7,589 bases of DNA from Akkermansiaceae bacterium (GCA_025457805.1 JALOTR010000388.1:1-7589), one strand, 5' to 3'. Positions 1 through 6,615 are shown, numbered from the stretch's first letter. Numbers and translations are program-made. The notes: generated by a model not told the origin, from the letters alone.

Positions 1-236
1 GCGCCATTGAAACAGTTCTGCAATCGCTGTCTTCAATCTATGATGGCCAGGTGTTGCTGGCGACTCACAGCCCGGTGGCCTTGAACATTCTCGATCCCAA
101 GCAAGTACTTTGTTTCGCCAAGGATGATCAGGGTGCCACCGACATTGTGGCCGGAGATCTGCATCCTGCCTTGCGTGATTGGAAACAGGGCGAGCCGGAC
201 TTTGGCGTGCTTTTTGCCGCAGGAATCTTAAGCTGA
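1..236 (+). CDS. AAA/ABC-type ATPase, C-terminal end (5' truncated by window edge)
   Basis: Only the last 77 or so codons are present; the frame is open from position 3 to the TGA at 234-236. The visible segment carries L-L-A-T-H-S-P-V (codons from about 54). This is the switch/H-motif typical of AAA_15/AAA_21 (SMC/OLD/ABC-like) ATPases, in which the strand-end 'THSP' histidine contacts the ATP gamma-phosphate. It lies just after where the Walker B strand would be. The tail then runs I-L-D-P-K-Q-V-L-C-F and ends in a short acidic/aromatic segment. Such ATPases commonly work with a TOPRIM-like effector in anti-phage modules (OLD, PARIS, Gabija, Mad3/Mad4). The next gene, 8 nt downstream, is a candidate for that partner, so the two are very likely one operon. 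GC is about 53% by hand count, lower than the helicase downstream. The Walker A and B motifs lie outside the window, so the subfamily cannot be fixed. The 'THSP' call is observed; the defence role is inferred. Confidence 0.78.
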   Translation, partial: AIETVLQSLSSIYDGQVLLATHSPVALNILDPKQVLCFAKDDQGATDIVAGDLHPALRDWKQGEPDFGVLFAAGILS

Positions 237-244
237 AATCGGCC

Positions 245-853
245 ATGAAGGATCTGATCGTGCTAGTGGCAGACAAGAATATGCAATTCGCCATGCAAGG
301 TGGATTGCATAGGCCGGATAGCTTGGCGATTCGCCCGATTTCATTCGATTTTCGGCAGCATCCTGGTCGCGATGGCGGCACCCGCAGCACCGGTGCACAG
401 ATGCTTGCTTTAGAGAAAACCCGTTTCTCCCATGCCCTGTTGGTTTTGGATCATGAAGGCAGCGGCGCAGGGCGAATGGGACCTCTGGAGTTGGAGTCTC
501 AGCTTGACGAGCAATTAAAATCGACCTGGGGCGGCAGAGCCAAATCGATCGTCATCGCTCCAGAAGTCGATATCTGGATGTGGGGAAGTGATAACAAACT
601 GGCTGAAGTATTAAAATGGCCGAAACGTGAGCCGATTCGTGACTGGCTGAAGGAATCTGGTGCTGATTTTTCCACAAATGGAAAACCTCTGAGGCCCAAG
701 GAAGCCTTGGAAGCAGTCTTCAGAATTTGCAAGCGCCCTCGCTCTTCGGCAGCCTATCAACAGATTGGATCAGCAATTAGCCTAACACGTTGTGGAGATC
801 CGGCGTTTCTGCGGCTCAAGGCCACCCTGCAAAACTGGTTTCCTAAGGACTAG
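245..853 (+). CDS. Small TOPRIM/DUF4276-like partner protein of the upstream ATPase (Mad4-like?)
   Basis: A 202-residue protein. I chose ATG 245 because it begins directly with a hydrophobic first strand (K-D-L-I-V-L-V-A-D) and follows the ATPase stop by 8 nt. An in-frame TTG at 179 would overlap the ATPase by 58 nt. Visible acidic positions are D10 after strand 1, D69-H-E71-G after a hydrophobic strand (A-L-L-V-L), and P106-E107-V-D109-I-W111 after another strand (I-V-I-A). This order (acid, D-x-D/E, then E-x-x-x-W) matches TOPRIM-like/DUF4276 folds, which bind metal and often act as nucleases. From memory it also resembles Mad4 of the methylation-associated defence system, which sits beside an ATPase; I cannot confirm that by search. 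No signal peptide or membrane segment is seen, so it is probably cytoplasmic. There is no strong ribosome binding site, so translational coupling to the ATPase is likely. GC is about 52% against about 67% at the start of the next gene, consistent with horizontal acquisition. If it is not a nuclease, it may be a regulatory or sensor subunit. Confidence 0.7.
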   Translation: MKDLIVLVADKNMQFAMQGGLHRPDSLAIRPISFDFRQHPGRDGGTRSTGAQMLALEKTRFSHALLVLDHEGSGAGRMGPLELESQLDEQLKSTWGGRAKSIVIAPEVDIWMWGSDNKLAEVLKWPKREPIRDWLKESGADFSTNGKPLRPKEALEAVFRICKRPRSSAAYQQIGSAISLTRCGDPAFLRLKATLQNWFPKD

Positions 854-875
854 GGTTTTGAAGGGGTGAAGCCAT

Positions 876-902
876 TTGACATGCTTCTCGCACCCCAATG
901 AT
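876..902 (+). promoter_or_regulatory. Possible weak sigma70-type promoter for the helicase gene
   Basis: A perfect TTGACA lies at 876-881. The best -10-like hexamer is AATGAT at 897-902 (4 of 6 matches to TATAAT) with a short 15-nt spacer. Position relative to the ATG at 949 is reasonable. The -10 and spacing are poor, so this is only a candidate. Confidence 0.2.
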
Positions 903-906
903 TTCA

Positions 907-929
907 GGATTCCCGTGAAGCAGGAATCC
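907..929. repeat. Perfect 7-bp inverted repeat upstream of the helicase gene
   Basis: GGATTCC (907-913) and GGAATCC (923-929) are exact reverse complements separated by 9 nt. The same two units can also be read as imperfect 9-nt direct repeats (CAGGATTCC / CAGGAATCC, 16 nt apart). The element ends 19 nt before the helicase ATG. No T-run follows, so it is not a typical intrinsic terminator. It could be an operator or an RNA hairpin at the 5' end of the message. The rest of the 95-nt gap (854-948) shows nothing else beyond a possible -35 box. Confidence 0.5.
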
Positions 930-948
930 ATTCAGCCTTCGAACAGCG

Positions 949-3900
949 ATGAACATCCTTGCAAAGAACCTGCTCATTCTCGCATCGGCGGGTTCGGGGA
1001 AGACCTTTCAGCTTGGCAACCGGGTGATCGGCCTGGTGGCGAGTGGTGCGGCGCCGGAGCGGATTGTTGCGCTCACGTTCACGCGCAAGGCGGCGGGGGA
1101 GTTTGCGGATTCGGTGCTCACCAAGCTGGCGGAGGCGGCGGGCGATCAAGGCAAGGCGGCATCGCTGCGGGGTGATCTTGGTTTGCCGGAGGCGGATTTC
1201 GGCGAGGCGCTGGAAAAGGTGGTGCGTGCGCTGCCGAGTTTCACGCTGGGGACGATGGATAGTTTCTTCGCAAAAATCGTCCGCGGCTTCCAATATGAAC
1301 TCGGGCTCACCGGCGGAAAATTCGATCTGCTCGAAGGCCCGCGGGCGACGGCGATGGCGGATGAGTTGCTGGCCAGCATCCTCGGCGACACGCTGGCGCG
1401 CGATCAGGACGAGCAGTTTTATCATGCCTTCCGCCGGGCGACCATCGGCCGCGAGGACCATGGGGTCTTGGAACCGCTGAGGCAGTTTGTGCGCAGGTGG
1501 CAGGCGATCTATCAGGAAGCCGGCAATCTTGCCTGGGGCCCGCAGGAACTCGCTGGGACGAATCCGGATGAGTGGGAAAAACACAAATCCGCCCTCGCCG
1601 CCCGCATCCGCCCCCACTTCGATGGCGTCGAATACACGCGCAAGGGCCAACGTGAGGCGCTCGAAAAGGAAATCGATACCCTAGAGAATCATGTCATCGG
1701 CAGTGGCAGTCTCGGCAGTCGCATTTCCTCGCTGCTCGCCAACATTCTGGAAGCCGTGGCCACCCAGAGCGGGCCGCTGCGGGTGAAGTCTTACACCGAA
1801 TTCACCATCCGCGATCCCGCCGCTGCGGGCATCCGCGAGATGGTGGAACTCGCTGCCCGTTGCGAACTGGCCGCCGCCTTGCAACGGACCCGCGCGGTGC
1901 GGGATGTGGTTTCGGTGTTCGATGCCCTGTGCGCGGATCGCCTCCGCCGCCGCGGTCTGTTGGGCTTCAATGATGTGAAACTGCTGATGGGCGAGTGGGC
2001 CAGAAATGAAGACGCCCGCCTCCGCCGCGAGAGCGTGGACTTCCGGCTGGACTCGCGAATCGATCATTGGTTGCTGGATGAATTCCAAGATACCAGTCGG
2101 TCGGATTGGACTGGACTCCAACCACTCATCGATGAAGCGGCAAGTGGCGAGGATGGCTCGATGTTCATCGTCGGCGATCGCAAGCAGGCGATTTATGCGT
2201 GGCGTGGCGGCGATGTCAGCCTGTTTGATGAAATCATGACCCGCTACGATTCCGGCCTCAGCATCGAATCGATGGCCGAGTCCTGGCGATCCTGCCCCGA
2301 GGTGTTGGAACTGGTGAACCGCGTGTGCGGGGATACCACCACGCTACATGAGCTTTTCGGCGAGGTGGCGGATCGTTGGGTTTGGGAAAACCATTTCCCT
2401 GCCGCCCCGCTTGCCAAGCCCTCGAAAAGCGGAACCGCGCGGGTGGAGATGGTGGGCGATTGGGAGGAGCGGCTCGACCGGATGGTGGAGATTTTGAATG
2501 AAATCGGAGTGGGCAAGCGGGCGATGACCTGCGGCATTCTGGTGCGGGGAAACAAGCAGGTGCGCGAGGTGACGGATTTCCTCCGCAGCCATGATTTCGA
2601 TGTCATCGAGGAAGGTCGCCGCGAGCCGGCCAAGGACAATCCGGTGGGCATCGCCATTTCCCATTTGCTCAACTGGCTGGCCGATCCGGCAGATCCGTTT
2701 TCGTGGGAAGTGGTGGAAATGTCGAAGCTGGCCCCAGCGCTGAAGACGAATGATGGCGAAAGCCGCAGCGCGATTTGGGAAGGACTCACCGAGCGGATTT
2801 CGCAAGTGGGATTCGCGGAAAGCATCGGCAGCTTGATCGGAGTTTGCTCGGAGGGATGGTCGGACTTCGGCAAGCGCCGGGCGGGCGATCTGGTCGCGGC
2901 TTTGGCGGACTTTGATGCGCAGGGCGGGATTTCTCCCCGCGAGGCGGCGGACTGGGTGGCGCGGCTCGAAGTTTCCCAAAGCCCGGGCGAGGCGGCGGTG
3001 CAGGTGATGACCATTCACAAGTCGAAGGGGCTTGGTTTCGATGTCGTCCTGCTGCCGGAAATCCCGCCCGATGGCATTCCGCAGGCGCAGTATTTCGACA
3101 TCGCGGAAGGTCCCGGCTGGCTCTCGCAAACGCCGCCCAAGTGGGCTCGTGCGCTGAGTCCGGAGATGCGCGAGGCGGAGGATCGATGGGCCGCCAACCA
3201 ACGCTACGAGGCCTTCTGTATGCTCTACGTCGCCCTCACCCGCGCCAAACGCGGGCTCTACGTGCTGCTCGATCCGCCTTCGAAAAGCGCCGATCCCGAT
3301 AAGCCCGCTCTTTCCAACTGGCTCAGCCGCTCGTCCGGCGCGGAGGGTGGCGAGGGCGTGGTGTTTCAATCCGGCAGCGATGCATGGAGTGAAACCATCG
3401 CCCCGCTCGAAGTTTCACCTGCCCCCACGGCCCACGGCGTGCTGCCAGCGGCGGTTCCGCTGCGCGAGCGCTGGGTGCCCAGCAGCGCCAAGTCCAAGGA
3501 ATTCGCCCCCGCCCACTCGGCGAGTGGCATGCAGTTTGGCAGCGAGGTGCATGGGATCTTGGAAAGCGTCGGCTGGATCGATGAAAGCCCGCCCGCCATC
3601 CCGCGCGGCGATGCGGGTGCTGCTGTGGCCGGGTTGTTGCAAAATTCATCCCTGCGTCCCATCTTCGCCAAGGATGGCCGCGCGGTGGACCTGCTCCGCG
3701 AGCAACCCACCGATGCCATCATCGATGGAAAATTCCTCACCGGCATCATCGACCGCCTGCACCTGCATCGCGACGCCTCAGGCAAGGTGCATCACGTGGA
3801 AATCATCGATTTCAAAACCGACGGAGTCCGCGATCCCGCAGAACTCGTCCCCCGCTATGCCGGGCAGATGGAAGCGTATCGTGCCGCCTTGAAGTTGATC

Positions 3901-3966
3901 TATCCGGAGGCAGTGATCGATTGCTTGTTGTTATCTGTCAGGCATGGGTTGGCAGTGAAAATCTGA
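949..3966 (+). CDS. AddA/RecB-like UvrD-family helicase with C-terminal PD-(D/E)XK nuclease
   Basis: A 1005-residue superfamily 1A DNA helicase fused to a RecB-family nuclease, expected to unwind and resect double-strand DNA ends. Helicase motifs in order: Walker A S-A-G-S-G-K-T (13-19); motif Ia L-T-F-T-R-K-A-A (about 42-49); Walker B D-E-F-Q-D-T (377-382); motif III V-G-D-R-K-Q-A-I-Y-A-W-R-G-G-D (408-422); motif IV S-W-R-S (about 445-448); motif V T-I-H-K-S-K-G-L-G-F-D (688-698); motif VI Y-V-A-L-T-R-A-K (760-767). Nuclease motifs: H868 in G-S-E-V-H-G; D935 in G-I-I-D-R; D954-F-K956-T; and Q973-x3-Y977. The full RecB-type set suggests an active nuclease. AddA proteins are usually about 1,100-1,250 residues, so this is somewhat compact. 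AddA normally acts with AddB, which is not in the window; the upstream neighbour is instead the ATPase/TOPRIM-like pair. ATG 949 starts 16 codons before a canonical Walker A lysine, as expected, but has no clear ribosome binding site. The stop lies 1 nt from the stop of the opposite-strand gene. Confidence 0.93.
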   Translation: MNILAKNLLILASAGSGKTFQLGNRVIGLVASGAAPERIVALTFTRKAAGEFADSVLTKLAEAAGDQGKAASLRGDLGLPEADFGEALEKVVRALPSFTLGTMDSFFAKIVRGFQYELGLTGGKFDLLEGPRATAMADELLASILGDTLARDQDEQFYHAFRRATIGREDHGVLEPLRQFVRRWQAIYQEAGNLAWGPQELAGTNPDEWEKHKSALAARIRPHFDGVEYTRKGQREALEKEIDTLENHVIGSGSLGSRISSLLANILEAVATQSGPLRVKSYTEFTIRDPAAAGIREMVELAARCELAAALQRTRAVRDVVSVFDALCADRLRRRGLLGFNDVKLLMGEWARNEDARLRRESVDFRLDSRIDHWLLDEFQDTSRSDWTGLQPLIDEAASGEDGSMFIVGDRKQAIYAWRGGDVSLFDEIMTRYDSGLSIESMAESWRSCPEVLELVNRVCGDTTTLHELFGEVADRWVWENHFPAAPLAKPSKSGTARVEMVGDWEERLDRMVEILNEIGVGKRAMTCGILVRGNKQVREVTDFLRSHDFDVIEEGRREPAKDNPVGIAISHLLNWLADPADPFSWEVVEMSKLAPALKTNDGESRSAIWEGLTERISQVGFAESIGSLIGVCSEGWSDFGKRRAGDLVAALADFDAQGGISPREAADWVARLEVSQSPGEAAVQVMTIHKSKGLGFDVVLLPEIPPDGIPQAQYFDIAEGPGWLSQTPPKWARALSPEMREAEDRWAANQRYEAFCMLYVALTRAKRGLYVLLDPPSKSADPDKPALSNWLSRSSGAEGGEGVVFQSGSDAWSETIAPLEVSPAPTAHGVLPAAVPLRERWVPSSAKSKEFAPAHSASGMQFGSEVHGILESVGWIDESPPAIPRGDAGAAVAGLLQNSSLRPIFAKDGRAVDLLREQPTDAIIDGKFLTGIIDRLHLHRDASGKVHHVEIIDFKTDGVRDPAELVPRYAGQMEAYRAALKLIYPEAVIDCLLLSVRHGLAVKI

Positions 3967-3967
3967 C

Positions 3968-5022
3968 TCAGTCCACATTTTCGAGTTTCTGCCACTTCTC
4001 GTTGTTGAGCGCTTCGTCGAGATTGGGATCGTAGGCTTGTTGATCGGTGCTGAGGTATTTGCCATCGCGGTTCATCCAGTAATGATTGGAGCCGCTGTCC
4101 ACTTTGTAGTGCTGGCCGGATGAGGGATCCACGACGTTGGTTTTTTCGTTGATGGTATCGATGCGCTTGCCGCATTGCGTTCCCGCCAGCCGCTCATGAT
4201 GGCCTCATTGATGGCATTGCTTTTGTTGACGTGGGCTCGCTGGCTGGCTTCGAAGGCGGCCTGGTTCTTGGCCATGCGTGCATTGTGTTCCGCCCAGCTC
4301 TGCCCGGCTTTCTGAGCCTCCCGCTGGTTGTAGGCCATGATCTGCTGCGGATTGTAGCGGGCATTGGCGAGGGCGAAGATCAACTGCTGCTTTGCCTTGT
4401 CGAAGACCTTCTTCTCCGCCTGGAGACCCTTGCAATAATAGCCCCAGGTTTGCATTTGCGCGGAGACGCCGACGTTCAAGTGCATGATAATGAAATGCGG
4501 TTCGCCATTGGCGTTCTCCCAATCGCTGCCGATGGCCACTGTCTTGTTTTTGCTCGGCATCGCTTTGTATAACTGATCGCTATACCATTGATCAATTTTC
4601 GTCAGCTCGGGGATTTCCGCATGTTTGATATATTTCAAACCCAGAGTCGCACACCACGGCACCAGATCCTGCTGGATCAACTGCGCCACGGGCGGTGCCG
4701 GTCTCATCGGCTGGCCGGAGCGAGCGTGGATCTGCTGCATTTGCGGATCATTGGAATAAACAAAATTCCGCCCCGGGAAATAGAACATCTTGATGCCATC
4801 CGGCCCGGTGATGCCGGGTTCGCCGGGCTTCGCTCCGTTTATCACTTTCCAAGTGGAAGGAAGTGGCATTTCCAGGATCGTCATTCCTTGGGCATCCTGA
4901 AATGGCTGCATCGTCAGCCGCTCCCATCCACCGCCGGGCGTGGCTGGTTTGTCCTGTGCAAGGCCCGCTTGAACCGTGGTATACACCAAGGCGGCAACGA
5001 TGAGGGAAGATGTCATTTTCAT
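3968..5022 (-). CDS. Secreted protein of unknown function, interrupted by a frameshift near its 3' end
   Basis: The uninterrupted frame runs from ATG 5022 to a stop at 4074-4072 (316 residues). A Sec signal peptide is clear: M-K-M-T then a hydrophobic core at residues 7-17, with likely cleavage after G-L-A (20-22) before Q-D-K. The mature part is rich in W, Y, Q and N. It has two cysteines (in P-W-C-A-T and Y-Y-C-K-G) that could pair in the periplasm, and a long Q/A/N/R-rich helical stretch at about 225-285. After W-R-E-R-N-A (about 279-284) the frame degenerates to low-complexity S/T/P/K. A second frame, open from 4204 down, instead reads K-R-I-D-T-I-N-E-K-T from about 4168, continues through Y-W-M-N-R-D-G-K-Y-L-S-T-D and ends N-V-D-stop at 3970-3968. 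That tail looks like the true C-terminus. The span is 1055 nt, and one extra base gives exactly 352 codons including stop. This may be a genuine mutation or a sequence error. No function is recognised. No clear Shine-Dalgarno sequence precedes the start. Confidence 0.85.
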
Positions 5023-5155
5023 GGCCGGAGGGATTGTGGGGGATGATTCTGAAGCAAATCAACAAGCACACTCCATGAAATCCATCCTCACGACAAGGAG
5101 ATTCATTGCCATGGGATGAGTTGCCTGATGGCCGATTGTGTGGTTGGAATGCGGT
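5023..5155. other. Intergenic region between divergent genes
   Basis: This 133-nt gap separates the start of the secreted-protein gene (minus strand) from that of the reductase (plus strand), so it should contain promoters for both. I found no convincing -35/-10 pair in either direction. It does contain a strong Shine-Dalgarno-like AAGGAG (5095-5100), which is too far from the reductase start to serve it and precedes a short ORF (described separately). Confidence 0.5.
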
Positions 5156-5166
5156 GTGAAAAATGA
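5116..5166 (+). CDS. Possible 16-residue cysteine-rich leader ORF upstream of the reductase
   Basis: AAGGAG at 5095-5100 is the best ribosome binding site in this region. Downstream of it lie ATG 5111 (Met-Gly-stop only) and ATG 5116, which opens a 16-codon ORF, MSCLMADCVVGMRCEK, ending at TGA 5164-5166. It overlaps the reductase start (GTG 5156) by 11 nt in another frame. Three of 16 residues are cysteine, notable next to a disulfide reductase gene. Spacing from the Shine-Dalgarno sequence to 5116 is long (15 nt) and to 5111 is 10 nt. This could be a leader peptide for translational coupling, or chance. Confidence 0.2.
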   Translation: MSCLMADCVVGMRCEK

Positions 5167-6541
5167 ACATTATGATTTTGTGGTGATCGGTGGCGGCAGT
5201 GCGGGCTATGCGGCGGCTCGCACGGCGCGGGAAACGCTGGAGCGGGTGGCCATCATCGATGATGCGGAGGAACTCGGCGGCCTGTGCATCCTGCGGGGCT
5301 GCATGCCTTCCAAAACCCTGATCTATTCCGCAGAGGTGCTTCACCTAGCCAAGCACGCGGGGAAATTCGGCCTGCACATTCCCGAGGCGAGTGCGGATAT
5401 GCCATCGCTTCACCAACGCAAGCTTGCGACCATCGAAGACTTTGCCTCTTACCGCCGCGGACAATTGGAGTCCGATCGTTTCCATCTCATTCGCGATCGA
5501 GCAACGTTTGTGGACGAACGCACCCTTTCCCTTGCCACCTCCGGCAAACACATCACGGCGGACCATTTCATGATCGCCACGGGTTCCACCGTGAACACAC
5601 CGGACGTCCCCGGATTGAGGGAAATTCCTCATTGGACGAGTGATGATGTGCTGGAGTTGGATTTCGTCCCCGAGTCCGTGATCGTGCTGGGCGGTGGCAT
5701 TGTAGCTTGCGAACTCGCGCAGTTCCTTGCCCGCATCGGCAGCCGCGTGATCATGATCCAACGCAGCCAGTGCATTCTCAAAGAGGCATCGCCGGAAGCA
5801 GTGGGTGTGGTGACGCAGGTGTTTCTGGAGGAAGGCATGGAAGTGCACACCGGCACCCAACTCACTGCGGTCGAAAAAAAGGGAAATGAGTTTGTTGTTA
5901 CATTTTCCAAGGATGGAGCAACGCAAGAAGTGAGTGCCATGCATTTGCTCAATGCCCTCGGGCGCAGGCCGAATGTGGCCGGCCTCAATCTAACAAATGC
6001 CGGGGTGGAAACCCATCCCTCCGGCCGGATCCGCGTGAATGAGATGCAGCAAAGTTCCACTCCACATATCTATGCCGGCGGCGATGTGGCCAGCCCACAT
6101 GAGATCGTGCACCTCGCAGTGATGCAGGGGGAGATCGCCGCCAAACATGCCACGGGCCGGGCGGTGGATGCATTGAATTATGATCATCTCACCGGCGTGA
6201 TTTTCACCGACCCACAAATCGCCACCGCCAGCATTCCCGTGGCGGAGGCGCTGGAACGTGGCATGGATCTGGTAATCGCGACTTATCCTTTCGACGACCA
6301 CGGGAAATCCATCCTGATGGAGGCAAAACATGGCTATGTCAAAGCCTGGGCGGACCGCGCAAGCGGCAAACTCATCGGCGCGGAATGCGTGGGCAAGGAT
6401 GGCGGTGAATTGATCCACTCCATGGCAGTGGCCATCACCCTCGGTGCCAAACCGCAGGATCTGCTCAAGATGCATTGGTATCATCCGACCTTGAGCGAGA
6501 TCTGGAGTTATCCTTTGGAGGAGTTGGTGGAGGGGATGTGA
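5156..6541 (+). CDS. FAD-dependent pyridine nucleotide-disulfide oxidoreductase (Lpd/MerA-like)
   Basis: A class I flavoprotein disulfide reductase, about 461 residues from GTG 5156. That start was chosen because it gives V/M-K-N-E-H-Y-D-F-V-V-I-G, the normal distance to the FAD site, with GGAA at 5146-5149 ahead. GTG 5138 would add six residues. Motifs in order: FAD dinucleotide-binding G-G-G-S-A-G (12-17); redox-active disulfide C44-I-L-R-G-C49 followed by M-P-S-K; second dinucleotide site G-G-G-I-V-A (179-184); FAD-contacting Y-A-G-G-D-V (306-311); C-terminal catalytic H443-P-T-L-S-E448. The usual NADH-specifying acid at the end of the second nucleotide-binding fold is replaced by Q-R-S, as I recall from mercuric reductases, hinting at NADPH. 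It lacks both the N-terminal HMA domain and the C-terminal Cys-Cys of classical MerA, and no 2-oxoacid dehydrogenase subunits are nearby. The electron acceptor is therefore unknown; a thiol or disulfide substrate in the cytoplasm is most likely. Confidence 0.9.
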   Translation: MKNEHYDFVVIGGGSAGYAAARTARETLERVAIIDDAEELGGLCILRGCMPSKTLIYSAEVLHLAKHAGKFGLHIPEASADMPSLHQRKLATIEDFASYRRGQLESDRFHLIRDRATFVDERTLSLATSGKHITADHFMIATGSTVNTPDVPGLREIPHWTSDDVLELDFVPESVIVLGGGIVACELAQFLARIGSRVIMIQRSQCILKEASPEAVGVVTQVFLEEGMEVHTGTQLTAVEKKGNEFVVTFSKDGATQEVSAMHLLNALGRRPNVAGLNLTNAGVETHPSGRIRVNEMQQSSTPHIYAGGDVASPHEIVHLAVMQGEIAAKHATGRAVDALNYDHLTGVIFTDPQIATASIPVAEALERGMDLVIATYPFDDHGKSILMEAKHGYVKAWADRASGKLIGAECVGKDGGELIHSMAVAITLGAKPQDLLKMHWYHPTLSEIWSYPLEELVEGM

Positions 6542-6562
6542 ATGGCGGGGAAAGTAGGGCCG

Positions 6563-6578
6563 AGTTTTTAGAAAAACT
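6563..6578. repeat. Inverted repeat upstream of the phd-vapC promoter
   Basis: AGTTTTT (6563-6569) and AAAAACT (6572-6578) are perfect reverse complements with a 2-nt AG centre. The element ends 2 nt before the candidate -35 box. It may be an operator for the Phd-VapC complex, or simply an AT-rich upstream element. It is too A/T-rich to be a good terminator for the reductase. Confidence 0.4.
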
Positions 6579-6580
6579 TG

Positions 6581-6609
6581 TTGAAAAATGACCATCTTCT
6601 GACCATAAT
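6581..6609 (+). promoter_or_regulatory. Promoter of the phd-vapC operon
   Basis: TTGAAA (6581-6586, 5 of 6 to the -35 consensus) and CATAAT (6604-6609, 5 of 6 to the -10 consensus) are separated by an ideal 17-nt spacer. The predicted transcription start, about 7 nt after the -10 box, falls at about 6616, which is the A of the antitoxin ATG. Confidence 0.65.
6589..6606 (+). repeat. TGACCAT direct repeats overlapping the -10 box
   Basis: TGACCAT occurs at 6589-6595 and again at 6600-6606. The 11-nt period places both copies on one face of the helix. The second copy overlaps the -10 hexamer. This layout fits an autorepression operator for the antitoxin, which is how Phd/YefM-family modules are normally controlled; the binding itself is inferred. 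Confidence 0.45.
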
Positions 6610-6615
6610 ATCCCC

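Noticed and set aside
2344..3369. Long minus-strand open frame (341 codons) inside the helicase gene
   Set aside because: It lies antisense to a gene with all conserved helicase motifs; the translation is Arg/His/Ala/Leu-rich with no recognisable domain. Long antisense frames are expected in high-GC coding sequence. The minus-strand frame at 904-1650 is rejected for the same reason.
4141..4146. T6 run (A6 on the coding strand) as the site of the frameshift in the secreted protein
   Set aside because: The shifted frame already gives sensible sequence (K-R-I-D-T-I-N-E-K) upstream of this run, so the break lies earlier, near 4163-4180.
3900..4175. Minus-strand frame starting at ATG 4175 as the continuation of the secreted protein
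   Set aside because: It is the third frame, basic and low-complexity, and it runs antisense into the helicase end. The Y/W/N/D-rich tail ending at 3968 is the better continuation.
4748..5344. Minus-strand frame overlapping both the secreted-protein start and the reductase start
   Set aside because: It overlaps two well-supported genes, has no domain, and its composition looks like an out-of-frame shadow.
6563..6578. Inverted repeat after the reductase gene as an intrinsic terminator
   Set aside because: The stem is almost all A/T with a 2-nt loop and no following T-run, so it would not form a stable terminator hairpin.
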